A stretch of DNA of 9,323 nucleotides from Pseudomonadota bacterium. Lineage in GTDB: Bacteria; Pseudomonadota; Alphaproteobacteria; Rhizobiales; Beijerinckiaceae. Each line of letters starts with the position of its first letter. The first letter of the stretch is position 1. Below are positions 1-7,061 of this stretch, piece by piece. The stretch covers positions 1 through 9,323 of the forward strand of contig JAGTAM010000304.1 in NCBI GenBank assembly GCA_023422485.1. The letters are read 5' to 3'. The position numbers were made by a program, and so were the translations under genes. The notes beneath the pieces were generated by a model. It was not told where the DNA came from and did not search any database. It worked only from the letters and a program-made list of their open reading frames with translations.

Positions 1-126
1 GGGGTGTACTGAGTGTCTCTCACGAAAATCCCGCCGCGCATTCCTCGCCGGAGCGAGAACGGTCGGCGACCGGGAGTTTCGTAAGGCACTCTGGAAGTCC
101 GTCCACCACGATCCGCGATCGACAGA

Positions 127-154
127 GAGCCGCCCTGACCGGGGCGGCTCTTTT
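127..154 (+). terminator. Intrinsic (Rho-independent) terminator
   Basis: A perfect 9-bp stem (127-135 with 142-150, gagccgccc/gggcggctc) closes a six-base loop. An extra A-T pair is possible at 126/151. The 3' arm runs directly into TTTT and the T-rich tract CGTTTC. This is the clearest intrinsic terminator in the window. It reads on the plus strand and lies 234 bases before the sfnG start, so it most likely ends an upstream transcript that lies mainly outside the window. Confidence 0.8.
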
Positions 155-269
155 CGTTTCGGGGACGCCTCGATGGTGAATCGTATTCAACGAAAACGAT
201 CTTCGCCCGGACGCGGCACGGCAAAGAACAAGCTTTTGCAACGAGCTGGAAAAACGCCCGATCATTCCT

Positions 270-298
270 TTGACGGCGAGTTGTTCTGCAGCAATGAT
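270..298 (+). promoter_or_regulatory. Candidate sigma-70 promoter for sfnG
   Basis: TTGACG at 270-275 matches five of six bases of the -35 consensus. It is followed, after an optimal 17-base spacer, by AATGAT at 293-298, which matches four of six bases of the -10 and keeps the important A2 and T6. It sits in the AT-richer stretch between the terminator and sfnG and would give a leader of roughly 80 bases. In Pseudomonas, sfn genes are driven by sigma-54 with the activator SfnR; no good -24/-12 pair is visible here. This is a sequence match only. Confidence 0.4.
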
Positions 299-387
299 CT
301 GACACAACGAGATGATGGCACGATCAAACCCGCCATCTTCTTGAAATCTTCCAGATCAATGCTTCTCAAAGCGAGCGCCGCGTCACC

Positions 388-1497
388 ATGCCCGTCCGGA
401 ACGCATCCTCATCTGAGCCGATCCGCTTCGCCTACTGGGTGCCCAACGTCTCGGGTGGCCTGGTCATCAGCCGGATCGAGCAGCGCACCGGCTGGGACAT
501 CGACTATAACCGCCGGCTCGCGCAGATCGCAGAGGCCTCAGGCTTCGACTACGCCCTGACCCAGATCCGCTTCACCGCCGGCTACGGCGCCGAGTACCAG
601 CACGAATCGGTCGCTTTCAGCCACGCGCTGGCCGCCGCCACGACGCGGCTCACGGTGATCGCCGCGATCCTGCCCGGCCCCTGGAACCCGACGCTCGCCG
701 CCAAGCAGATCGCGACCATCTCTCAGCTCACCGAGGGGCGCATCGCCGTCAACATCGTCTCGGGCTGGTTTTCCGGCGAGTTCCGGGCGATCGGCGAGCC
801 CTGGCTCGACCACGACGAGCGCTATCGCCGCTCGGAGGAGTTCATCCGGTCCTTGCGCGGAATCTGGACCCAGGACGATTTCAGCTTCCGCGGCGATTTC
901 TACCGCTACAGCGGCTACACCCTGAAGCCGAAGCCCGGCCCGCGCCTGCCCGAGATCTTTCAGGGCGGCTCCGCGCGCGCGGCCCGCGACATGGCGGCCC
1001 GCGTCTCCGATTGGTACTTCACCAACGGCAACACGCCCGACGGCGTGCGGGCGCAGGTCGAGGATCTCCGCGCTAAGGCGGCCGCGAATGGCCACTCCGT
1101 AAAAGTCGGGGTCAACGCCTTCGTCATCGCCCGCGACACGGAGGAGGAAGCCCGCGCCGTACTGCAGGAGATCATCGCCAACGCCGATCCGGAGGCGGTG
1201 CGCGCCCTCGGCCACGAGGTGAAGAATGCCGGCGCGGCCTCACCCGAGGGTGAGGGCAACTGGGCGAAATCGAGCTTCGACGATCTCGTCCAGTACAACG
1301 ACGGCTTCAAGACCAACCTGATCGGCACGCCGGACCAGATCGCCGAGCGCATCCTCGCGCTCAAGGAGGCCGGGGCCGACCTCGCCCTGCTCGCCTTTCT
1401 GCACTTCCAGGAAGAGGTGCAGTATTTCGGCGAGCAGGTGATCCCGCGGGTGCGGGCGCTGGAGGCGGCGAAGGCCGAACGGGCGGAAGCCGCCTAA
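388..1497 (+). CDS. sfnG: FMNH2-dependent dimethyl sulfone monooxygenase SfnG
   Basis: SfnG is a two-component flavin monooxygenase of the bacterial luciferase-like TIM-barrel superfamily. It uses FMNH2 from a separate reductase and O2 to cleave dimethyl sulfone into methanesulfinate and formaldehyde in the cytoplasm. The 369-residue product is close to the family length (about 360). It carries the family N-terminus FAYWVPNVSGGLV at 14-26, the stretch LTQIRFTAGYGAEYQHES around 57-74, NIVSGWFSGEF at 122-132, HDERYRRSEEFIRSLRGIW at 142-160 and the C-terminal LIGTPDQIAERI at 311-322. ATG 388 is the only plausible start: the frame is open only from 316 and has no other ATG, GTG or TTG before it. 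The Shine-Dalgarno is weak (GAGCG, 10 bases upstream). A flavin reductase is not seen nearby. The downstream partner is sfnB. Identity is strong by motif recognition; substrate is inferred from the family. Confidence 0.92.
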   Translation: MPVRNASSSEPIRFAYWVPNVSGGLVISRIEQRTGWDIDYNRRLAQIAEASGFDYALTQIRFTAGYGAEYQHESVAFSHALAAATTRLTVIAAILPGPWNPTLAAKQIATISQLTEGRIAVNIVSGWFSGEFRAIGEPWLDHDERYRRSEEFIRSLRGIWTQDDFSFRGDFYRYSGYTLKPKPGPRLPEIFQGGSARAARDMAARVSDWYFTNGNTPDGVRAQVEDLRAKAAANGHSVKVGVNAFVIARDTEEEARAVLQEIIANADPEAVRALGHEVKNAGAASPEGEGNWAKSSFDDLVQYNDGFKTNLIGTPDQIAERILALKEAGADLALLAFLHFQEEVQYFGEQVIPRVRALEAAKAERAEAA

Positions 1498-1510
1498 GCG
1501 AGCCCATCCT

Positions 1511-1641
1511 CCCATCCCCTCCCTCATCCTGAGGTGCGCAGCGAAGCGAAACCTCGAAGGAGCCCTCCGGCGCGCGCGATCCGCGGCACTCTCCTTCGAG
1601 GCTGAGCTGACGCTCAGCACCTCAGGATGAGGGGGGATGGG
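1511..1641. repeat. Cloverleaf-like palindromic repeat (REP-type element)
   Basis: The intergenic space between sfnG and sfnB is almost filled by nested inverted repeats. The outer arms are a perfect 17-bp match (1521-1537 with 1617-1633, CCCTCATCCTGAGGTGC), extended by seven more pairs (1511-1517 with 1635-1641) across a small internal loop. Inside are a perfect 11-bp stem (1552-1562 with 1591-1601, CCTCGAAGGAG), capped by a 4-bp CGCG stem (1575-1578 with 1582-1585), and an adjacent 7-bp hairpin (1601-1607 with 1612-1618). The CCTCATCCTGAGG and CTCCTTCGAGG modules are the type of short interspersed palindrome that is very common in Rhizobiales genomes. It may act as a processing or partial termination signal between the two genes. 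The family assignment is from memory. Confidence 0.8.
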
Positions 1642-1669
1642 TGGGACATCGCAGTTTCCCCCAACGACC

Positions 1670-1673
1670 GGAG
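1670..1673 (+). promoter_or_regulatory. Ribosome binding site of sfnB
   Basis: GGAG lies seven bases before ATG 1681. It decides the start in favour of 1681 over the in-frame ATG at 1627, which falls inside the right arm of the palindromic repeat and has no such site. Confidence 0.65.
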
Positions 1674-1680
1674 ACCTCCC

Positions 1681-2940
1681 ATGACCATCGCCGTCAGCCC
1701 CACCACGGCCGAGGCCGGCAGCCGGCCGCAGGGCGTGCCCGGGCCTGCGCGTCCGCAGCAGCCCGCCCAGGTCGTCCGCGACGACGCCGAGGCGATCCGC
1801 ATCGCCCACGACCTGGCGAAAGATTTTCGCGAGGGCGCGTCCGAGCGCGACCGCACCAACGCCCGCCCGCTGGCCGAACTCGACGCCTTCTCCCAGAGCG
1901 GCCTGTGGTCGATCAACGTTCCGAAAGCCTTCGGCGGGCCGGAGGTCTCCTACCAGACGCTCGCCCAGGTGATCGCGATCATCGCCGCCGCCGACCCGTC
2001 GATCGCCCAGATCGCCCAGAACCATCTCGGCATCGTCGCGGCGATCCGCACGGTCTCCGACCCCGACCAGCAAGCGCTTCTCTTCGCCGAAGTCCTGAAC
2101 GGCACCCGCTTCGGCAACGCCTTCTCCGAGCGCGGCACGAAGCGCGCCGCCGAGTTCGAGACCCGCTTCACCGATCACGGCGACCACGTGATCGTGCGCG
2201 GCCGGAAGTTCTACGCATCCGGCGCGCTGCTTGCCCATCTCGTGCCGATCGTCGCCCTCGATGATCAGGGCCGCGCCTGGTACGCCATCGCCGATCGCGA
2301 CGCGCCGGGGCTGACCGTGATCGACGACTGGTCGGCCTTCGGGCAGCGGGGCACGGCGAGCGGCACCGTGATCATCGAGGATGTGCGGGTGGAAAAAAGC
2401 CACCTCGTGCCGGGCTACCGCGCCTACGAGGCGCCGCGGGCGGACGGCGCCATCTTCCAAATCATCCAGGCGGCGATCGATGCCGGGATCGGCCGCGCGG
2501 CGCTCGACGATACCATCGACTTCGTGCGCGAGAAGGCGCGGCCCTGGATCGACAGCGGGCAGGAGCGGGCCTCGGACGACCCCTACACCATCCGCGCCAT
2601 CGGCGACCTGACGATCCGCCAGCACGCGGCGGAAGCCCTGCTCGACCGGGCGGGGCTCGCCATCGACGCGGCGGTGGCGAACCCGACGCCGGACAGCGTG
2701 ACCGCGGCCCAGATCGCCACGGCCGAGGCCAAGGTTCTGACCACCGAGGTCGCGCTGGCCGCCGCGAACACCCTGTTCGAACTCTCGGGCACCCGCTCGA
2801 CGCTGGCCGAGCACAACCTCGACCGTCACTGGCGCAACGCCCGCACCCACACGCTTCACGATCCGGTGCGGTGGAAAGTGGCGATCGTCGGCAATCACGC
2901 GCTCAACGGCGTGAATCCGCCGCTCCACGCCTGGAGCTAG
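1681..2940 (+). CDS. sfnB: SfnB-family sulfur acquisition oxidoreductase
   Basis: The 419-residue protein has the acyl-CoA dehydrogenase fold but belongs to the flavin monooxygenase-like branch (SfnB, related to DszC), usually linked to organosulfur use under sulfate limitation. An alpha-helical N-terminal domain contains SGLWSINVPKAFGGPEVSYQTLAQVIAII (about 73-101) and PSIAQIAQNH (106-115). A middle beta domain follows with FGNAFSERG (144-152), GRKFYASGALLAHLVPI (174-190), WSAFGQRGTASGTV (217-230) and DVRV (234-237). The helical C-terminus ends with the characteristic LDRHWRNARTHTLHDPVRWK (380-399) and the tail NGVNPPLHAWS. The first 30 or so residues are Pro/Ala-rich and probably disordered. 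It follows sfnG in the same direction after 183 bases. The exact reaction of SfnB is not well defined, and function here rests on family and neighbourhood. Confidence 0.88.
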   Translation: MTIAVSPTTAEAGSRPQGVPGPARPQQPAQVVRDDAEAIRIAHDLAKDFREGASERDRTNARPLAELDAFSQSGLWSINVPKAFGGPEVSYQTLAQVIAIIAAADPSIAQIAQNHLGIVAAIRTVSDPDQQALLFAEVLNGTRFGNAFSERGTKRAAEFETRFTDHGDHVIVRGRKFYASGALLAHLVPIVALDDQGRAWYAIADRDAPGLTVIDDWSAFGQRGTASGTVIIEDVRVEKSHLVPGYRAYEAPRADGAIFQIIQAAIDAGIGRAALDDTIDFVREKARPWIDSGQERASDDPYTIRAIGDLTIRQHAAEALLDRAGLAIDAAVANPTPDSVTAAQIATAEAKVLTTEVALAAANTLFELSGTRSTLAEHNLDRHWRNARTHTLHDPVRWKVAIVGNHALNGVNPPLHAWS

Positions 2941-3030
2941 ATCTTGCCGGACGCGACCGAGGGATGCGCGAGCGATCGGAACAACCTCTGCGCTGCGCCA
3001 TAGGGGCGCGGTGCTCGGCCGGATCAACCT

Positions 3031-3060
3031 GAACGCCCGAGGCGTTCCGCCTGCGGTTTT
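3031..3060 (+). terminator. Possible weak terminator after sfnB
   Basis: A perfect 7-bp hairpin with a 3-base loop (GAACGCC 3031-3037, GGCGTTC 3041-3047) is followed by a second small CCG/CGG hairpin that abuts TTTT at 3057-3060. The T-tract is short and not directly next to the larger stem, so termination efficiency is doubtful. Its position between sfnB and the molybdenum hydroxylase operon fits a transcript boundary. Confidence 0.35.
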
Positions 3061-3123
3061 CGATTCATTCCAGACTGGTCGCGCCTACCGCGGCCGGTCC
3101 GGATGCGCGGGACGGCAGGCTGC

Positions 3124-3774
3124 ATGACGGACCATTCGACGAGAGACCGGCGCTTCGACCCGACGCGCCGCACGGTGATGGGCAGTTGCGCCGCCCTGGC
3201 GACGCTCGGCGCTTCCCTGCGCGGCCGGGCGCAGGCCGCCCCGGCGGCGGCCGACCCACAGCCGCAGACCATGCCGGTCTCGCTGCCGATCAACGGGCAG
3301 CGGCACGACCTCCCCCTCGCCACCCGCACGACGCTGCTCGACGCGCTGCGCGAGCATCTCGACCTCACCGGCTCGAAGAAGGGCTGCGACCACGGCCAGT
3401 GCGGCGCCTGCACGGTTCTCGTGAACGGGCGGCGGATCAATGCCTGTCTGACGCTCGCGGCGATGCACGAGGGCGACGCCGTCACCACCATCGAGGGGCT
3501 GGCGCAGGGTGAGGCGCTGCATCCGCTCCAGGCCGCCTTCCTGCACCATGACGGCTACCAGTGCGGCTACTGCACGCCGGGCCAGATCTGCTCCGCCGCC
3601 GGCATGCTGTCGGAAGTTGAGGCGGGCTGGCCGAGCCACGTCACGGACGATCTCTCGGCCAAGGTCTCCTTGAGCGACGAAGAGATCCGCGAGCGGATGA
3701 GCGGCAACATCTGCCGCTGCTCGGCCTATCCCAACATCGTCGCGGCGATCCGCGACGCCAGCACCAAAATCTGA
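3124..3774 (+). CDS. paoA: PaoA: Tat-exported 2x[2Fe-2S] subunit of aldehyde oxidoreductase
   Basis: This is the iron-sulfur electron-transfer subunit of a heterotrimeric molybdenum hydroxylase, closely resembling E. coli PaoA (YagT). In the 216-residue form a twin-arginine signal begins TRRTVMG (14-20), with a hydrophobic stretch and an AQA cleavage site near residue 38. The ferredoxin-like domain has C88, C93, C96 and C108 (GCDHGQCGACTVLVNGRRINAC). The helical second cluster has C147 and C150 (QCGYC) and C197 and C199 (NICRC). The segment DEEIRERMSGNICRC is typical of the family. An in-frame ATG at 3103 would add seven residues; neither start has a strong Shine-Dalgarno. ATG 3124 gives a normal n-region before the RR motif. 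The stop codon adjoins the strong binding site of paoB, so the genes are co-transcribed. The cofactor role is clear; the aldehyde substrate is inferred. Confidence 0.92.
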   Translation: MTDHSTRDRRFDPTRRTVMGSCAALATLGASLRGRAQAAPAAADPQPQTMPVSLPINGQRHDLPLATRTTLLDALREHLDLTGSKKGCDHGQCGACTVLVNGRRINACLTLAAMHEGDAVTTIEGLAQGEALHPLQAAFLHHDGYQCGYCTPGQICSAAGMLSEVEAGWPSHVTDDLSAKVSLSDEEIRERMSGNICRCSAYPNIVAAIRDASTKI

Positions 3775-3780
3775 AGGAGG
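3774..3780 (+). promoter_or_regulatory. Strong ribosome binding site of paoB
   Basis: AAGGAGG starts at the last base of the paoA stop codon and sits eight bases before ATG 3789. It is the best Shine-Dalgarno match in the window and supports tight co-translation of paoA and paoB. Confidence 0.75.
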
Positions 3781-3788
3781 CGAGACCC

Positions 3789-4763
3789 ATGAAGGCTTTC
3801 GCCTACGAGCGTCCCGCCACGGTTCAGGACGCCGCGCGGCTCGCCGCCGAGCGGCCCGATGCCCGCTTCATCGCCGGCGGCACCAACCTGCTCGACCTGA
3901 TGAAGCTTCAGATCGAGACGCCGGCCACCCTGATCGACGTCAACCGCCTGCCGCTGGCCGACGTCACCGATACGGAGGAGGGGGGCCTGCGCATCGGCGC
4001 ACTGGTGCGCAACTCCGATCTCGCCGCGCATCCGCGGGTGCGCAAGGACTATGCGGTGCTCGGCAAGGCCCTGCTCGCGGGCGCCTCGGGCCAGTTGCGC
4101 AACAAGGCGACCACCGCCGGAAACCTGCTGCAGCGGACCCGCTGCTACTACTTCTACGACACGACAAAGCCCTGCAACAAGCGCGAGCCGGGCTCGGGCT
4201 GCTCGGCCATCGGCGGGTTCAACCGGATCATGGCGGTGCTGGGCGCGAGCGAGGCCTGCATCGCCACCAACCCCTCCGACATGAACGTCGCCCTGCGCGC
4301 CCTCGACGCGACGGTGGAGACGATCGATCCGCACGGGACCGCGAAACAGATTCCGATCGCTGCGTTTCACCGCCTGCCCGGCGACACGCCGCAGATCGAG
4401 ACCGACCTGAAGCCCGGCGAACTCATCACCGCCGTGACGCTGCCGAAGCCCGTCGAGGGCGTGCACCTCTACCGCAAGGTCCGCGACCGGGCCTCCTACG
4501 CCTTCGCCACGGTGTCGGTGGCCGCCATCATTGCCAAGGGGGAGGGCGACAAGCTGAAGACCGCGAAGCTTGCCTTCGGCGGGTTGGCCCACAAGCCCTG
4601 GCGGATCGAGGCGGCCGAGGCGGCTCTGATCGAGACCGGCTCGGCGGATGCCGCTTCCGAGCGGGTGCTGGAGGGCGCCCGCGGCCAGGGCTCCAACGAC
4701 TTCAAGATCCCGCTCACCCGCCGGACGCTGCGCGCCACCGTCGCCGAAGCTCTTCGCGCCTGA
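3789..4763 (+). CDS. paoB: PaoB: FAD-binding subunit with extra [4Fe-4S] cysteine insert
   Basis: This is the FAD subunit of the molybdenum hydroxylase (CO dehydrogenase flavoprotein medium-subunit family), 324 residues, resembling E. coli PaoB (YagS). The FAD-binding segment FIAGGTNLLDLMK is at 27-39, followed by the GASGQLRNKATTAGNLLQ region (98-115). Immediately after comes an insert with four cysteines at 119, 129, 138 and 157 (RCYYFYDTTKPCNKREPGSGC and EAC). In PaoB-type proteins this insert holds a [4Fe-4S] cluster that ordinary xanthine dehydrogenase FAD subunits lack. The C-terminal domain contains YRKVRDRASYAFATVSVAA (about 223-241). There is no signal peptide, so export would depend on PaoA. 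It lies 14 bases after paoA and 11 before paoC. It passes electrons from the Fe-S centres to FAD and then to an acceptor I cannot identify. Confidence 0.92.
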   Translation: MKAFAYERPATVQDAARLAAERPDARFIAGGTNLLDLMKLQIETPATLIDVNRLPLADVTDTEEGGLRIGALVRNSDLAAHPRVRKDYAVLGKALLAGASGQLRNKATTAGNLLQRTRCYYFYDTTKPCNKREPGSGCSAIGGFNRIMAVLGASEACIATNPSDMNVALRALDATVETIDPHGTAKQIPIAAFHRLPGDTPQIETDLKPGELITAVTLPKPVEGVHLYRKVRDRASYAFATVSVAAIIAKGEGDKLKTAKLAFGGLAHKPWRIEAAEAALIETGSADAASERVLEGARGQGSNDFKIPLTRRTLRATVAEALRA

Positions 4764-4774
4764 GGAATCGCCCC

Positions 4775-7012
4775 ATGGACATGAACCAGCCGATCGGCGC
4801 GACGCCCCTCGACGGCAAGCCGGACGGGCTCGTCGGTCGCCCGATCGACCGCATCGACGGACGCCTCAAGGTGACGGGCGCCGCGCCCTACGCCTACGAG
4901 ACCCGCGACCTGAAGAACCCGGCCTACGGCTTCCTCGTCGAGGCCGGCATCGCGAGGGGCCGCATCCGCAGCCTCGACGTCTCCGCGGCGAAGCGCGCGC
5001 CGGGCGTGCTCCTCGTGATGACCCACGAGACCGTGCCGGAGCAGGGCGAGAAGAAGGAGCAGGTCTACCCGCAGTTGCAGGGCACCGAGATCCGCTTCCA
5101 CGGCCAGCCCATCGCCTTCGTGGTGGCGCAGAGCTTCGAGCAGGCCCGCGCGGCGGCGGCCCTCGTGCGGGCCGAGTACGATGTCGAGAAACCCGAGGCC
5201 TCGCTGAAGGCCGCCCGGCCCACGGCGATCGAGCCGAAACCGGCGCAGACGCCGCCGGATTCGAAGCTCGGCGACTTCGACGGCGCCTTCGCCGATGCCC
5301 CAGTGAAGCTCGACGTGGAATACACGACCCCGGTGCAGATCCACGCGCAGATGGAGCCGCACGCCACCATCGCCTCCTGGGAGAGCGGGCCGGAGGGCGA
5401 GCGGGTGACCCTGTTCACCGCGAACCAAATGCTCAACCGCGGCCAGGCCTCGCTCGCCTCGGTGCTGAAGCTGAAGCCGGAGAACGTGCGGCTGGTCTCG
5501 CACTATATCGGCGGCGGATTCGGCTCGAAGCTGCAGCCGCAGCCCGAGGCGATCCTCTCCGCACTCGCCTCGAAGACGCTCAAGCGGCCGGTGAAGGTGG
5601 CGCTGACGCGCCAGCAGGAATTCCACGTCGCGACCCACCGCAGCGACACGATCCAGCGCATTCGCCTGGGCGCCGACGAGACCGGCCGGCTCACGGCGAT
5701 CGCCCACGAATCCTGGTCGGCGACCGCACCGGGGGACGTGTTCTACGAGACGTCCGCCGTCGTCACCCGCTCGCTCTACGCGGCGCAGAACCGCCTGACC
5801 CGGCACCGGCTCGCCAACCTCAACGTGCCGATCGCCTCCGCCATGCGGGCGCCGGGCGAGGCGGTGGGTCAGCTCGCCTTCGAGTGCGCCATGGACGAGC
5901 TGGCGGAGCAGTTGAAGCTCGACCCGATCGAGCTGCGCATCCGCAACGAGCCGGAGCAGGACCCGGAGAAGCGGGTGCCCTTCTCCACCCGCCAGCTCGT
6001 CGCCTGCATGCGCGAGGGCGCGCGGCTTTTCGGCTGGGACCGGCGCGGCGCCACCGGGGCGACCCGGGACGGGCGCTGGCTCGTCGGCATGGGCATGGCG
6101 GCGGCCTCGCGGCTCAACCCGCTGATGCCCTCGCAGGCGGGCGTGCGCCTCAACCCCGACGGCACGCTCACCGTGCGGATGGCGATGACCGATATCGGCA
6201 CCGGCACCTACACCATCCTGGCCCAGATCGCGGGCGAGATGATGGGCTTGCCGATCGAGCGCGTCCGCGTCGAGATCGGCGACACCGCCTATCCGAAGGC
6301 GGCCGGCTCCGGCGGCTCGTTCGGCGCGGGCTCGGCCGGCTCGGCGCTCTACGTCGCCTGCGACAACCTCCGGCAGGCGCTGCTGCAGCAGGCGGGCCTG
6401 GCTCCGGAGGGCGCCGTGTTCGCGGACGGCCGCGTCACCGCCGGCGACCGCTCGGCGGCGTTGACAGATCTTGCCGGCGCGCAGGGCGTCGAGGCCAAGG
6501 GCGAGATCAAGCCGGGCGCGATGAAGGAGAAGTTCTCGCAGCACTCGTTCGGCGCGCATTTCGCCGAAGTCGGGGTCGATGCCGACACCGGCGAAATCCG
6601 GCTGCGGCGGATGCTCGGCGTGTTCACCGGCGGGCGCATCCTCAACCAGAAGACCGCCCGGTCGCAGGCCATCGGCGGCATGATCTTCGGGATCGGCGCG
6701 GCCCTGATGGAGGCCGCCGAGACCGACACCCGCACCGGCCACTTCGTGAACCACGATCTGGCCGAGTACCACGTCCCGGCCCACGCCGACGTGCCGGCGA
6801 TCGACGCGGTGTTCCTGCCCGAACTCGACGACAAGGCGAACCCGTTGAAGAGCAAGGGGCTCGGCGAGGTCAGCATCTGCGGTGCCGGGGCGGCGCTCGC
6901 CAACGCGGTCTACAACGCCACGGGCCTGCGCATCCGCGACTACCCGCTCACCCTCGACAAGGTGCTCGACGGCTGGACCGAGCGGGAGGGCGCGGCCCAG
7001 CGCCGGACCTGA
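4775..7012 (+). CDS. paoC: PaoC: molybdopterin-binding catalytic subunit of aldehyde oxidoreductase
   Basis: This is the large catalytic subunit (745 residues; PaoC/YagR is about 730) of a xanthine oxidase-family enzyme. It would oxidise aldehydes to carboxylic acids at a molybdenum cofactor. The N-terminal domain starts GRPIDRIDGRLKVTGAAPYAYE (21-42). Mo-cofactor motifs include IGGGFGSK (245-252), AMRAPGEA (356-363) and GSGGSFGAGSAGSA (511-524). The base-catalytic glutamate is in KGLGE, E698, with CGAG following. R446 (AAASRLN) appears to correspond to the substrate-pocket arginine described in E. coli PaoC, as both it and the Glu are shifted by six. No signal peptide is present. A GAGGA site overlaps the paoB stop codon and sits eight bases before ATG 4775. 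The adjacent purine permease raises an alternative purine-type substrate, but the three-subunit, Tat-tagged, [4Fe-4S]-bearing arrangement favours the Pao type. Confidence 0.93.
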   Translation: MDMNQPIGATPLDGKPDGLVGRPIDRIDGRLKVTGAAPYAYETRDLKNPAYGFLVEAGIARGRIRSLDVSAAKRAPGVLLVMTHETVPEQGEKKEQVYPQLQGTEIRFHGQPIAFVVAQSFEQARAAAALVRAEYDVEKPEASLKAARPTAIEPKPAQTPPDSKLGDFDGAFADAPVKLDVEYTTPVQIHAQMEPHATIASWESGPEGERVTLFTANQMLNRGQASLASVLKLKPENVRLVSHYIGGGFGSKLQPQPEAILSALASKTLKRPVKVALTRQQEFHVATHRSDTIQRIRLGADETGRLTAIAHESWSATAPGDVFYETSAVVTRSLYAAQNRLTRHRLANLNVPIASAMRAPGEAVGQLAFECAMDELAEQLKLDPIELRIRNEPEQDPEKRVPFSTRQLVACMREGARLFGWDRRGATGATRDGRWLVGMGMAAASRLNPLMPSQAGVRLNPDGTLTVRMAMTDIGTGTYTILAQIAGEMMGLPIERVRVEIGDTAYPKAAGSGGSFGAGSAGSALYVACDNLRQALLQQAGLAPEGAVFADGRVTAGDRSAALTDLAGAQGVEAKGEIKPGAMKEKFSQHSFGAHFAEVGVDADTGEIRLRRMLGVFTGGRILNQKTARSQAIGGMIFGIGAALMEAAETDTRTGHFVNHDLAEYHVPAHADVPAIDAVFLPELDDKANPLKSKGLGEVSICGAGAALANAVYNATGLRIRDYPLTLDKVLDGWTEREGAAQRRT

Positions 7013-7027
7013 GACTTTTCCGAAGAC

Positions 7028-7061
7028 GGCGCTCCGGATTGCGGTTCGCGATCCGGGCGCC
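7028..7061. other. Strong bulged hairpin downstream of paoC
   Basis: GGCGC and CCGGAT (7028-7032 and 7034-7039) pair with ATCCGG and GCGCC (7051-7061), leaving a single bulged T at 7033. The loop can pair further (7040-7043 with 7047-7050, including one G-T wobble) to leave a three-base loop. This gives about 15 nearly continuous pairs, 16 bases after the paoC stop. There is no T-tract on either side, so it is not a classical intrinsic terminator. It could protect the 3' end of the pao mRNA or reduce read-through. Confidence 0.5.

Larger units (their letters stand above)
1..387. other. Gene-free region upstream of sfnG
   Basis: No convincing coding sequence is visible in these 387 bases. One forward frame is open from base 2 to 559, but its translation looks like no family I know, it runs through a strong terminator hairpin, and it then overlaps sfnG out of frame. 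The reverse frame over 20-307 is equally unconvincing. Bases 45-150 are rich in short perfect hairpins: 45-58, 61-71, 109-121 and 127-150. Bases 175-370 are noticeably richer in A and T than the rest of the window, as expected of a promoter region. The left part is probably the 3' end of an upstream transcript, and the right part the regulatory region of sfnG. Confidence 0.6.

Noticed and set aside
1..120. Possible tRNA or other known RNA gene at the left edge
   Set aside because: No cloverleaf with a T-arm consensus or a CCA-type 3' end could be drawn; the hairpins are short and do not match a known class by eye.
20..307. Reverse-strand open frame of 95 codons at the left edge
   Set aside because: It crosses the terminator hairpin and the candidate promoter, and has no motif or convincing ribosome binding site.
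173..559. Forward open frame of 128 codons before and inside sfnG (open from base 2)
   Set aside because: It overlaps sfnG out of frame, spans an intrinsic terminator when extended upstream, and its translation has no recognisable features.
1240..3027. Reverse-strand open frame of 595 codons opposite sfnG/sfnB
   Set aside because: It shows no recognisable motif, crosses the palindromic repeat, and lies over two strongly supported genes; it is a high-GC shadow.
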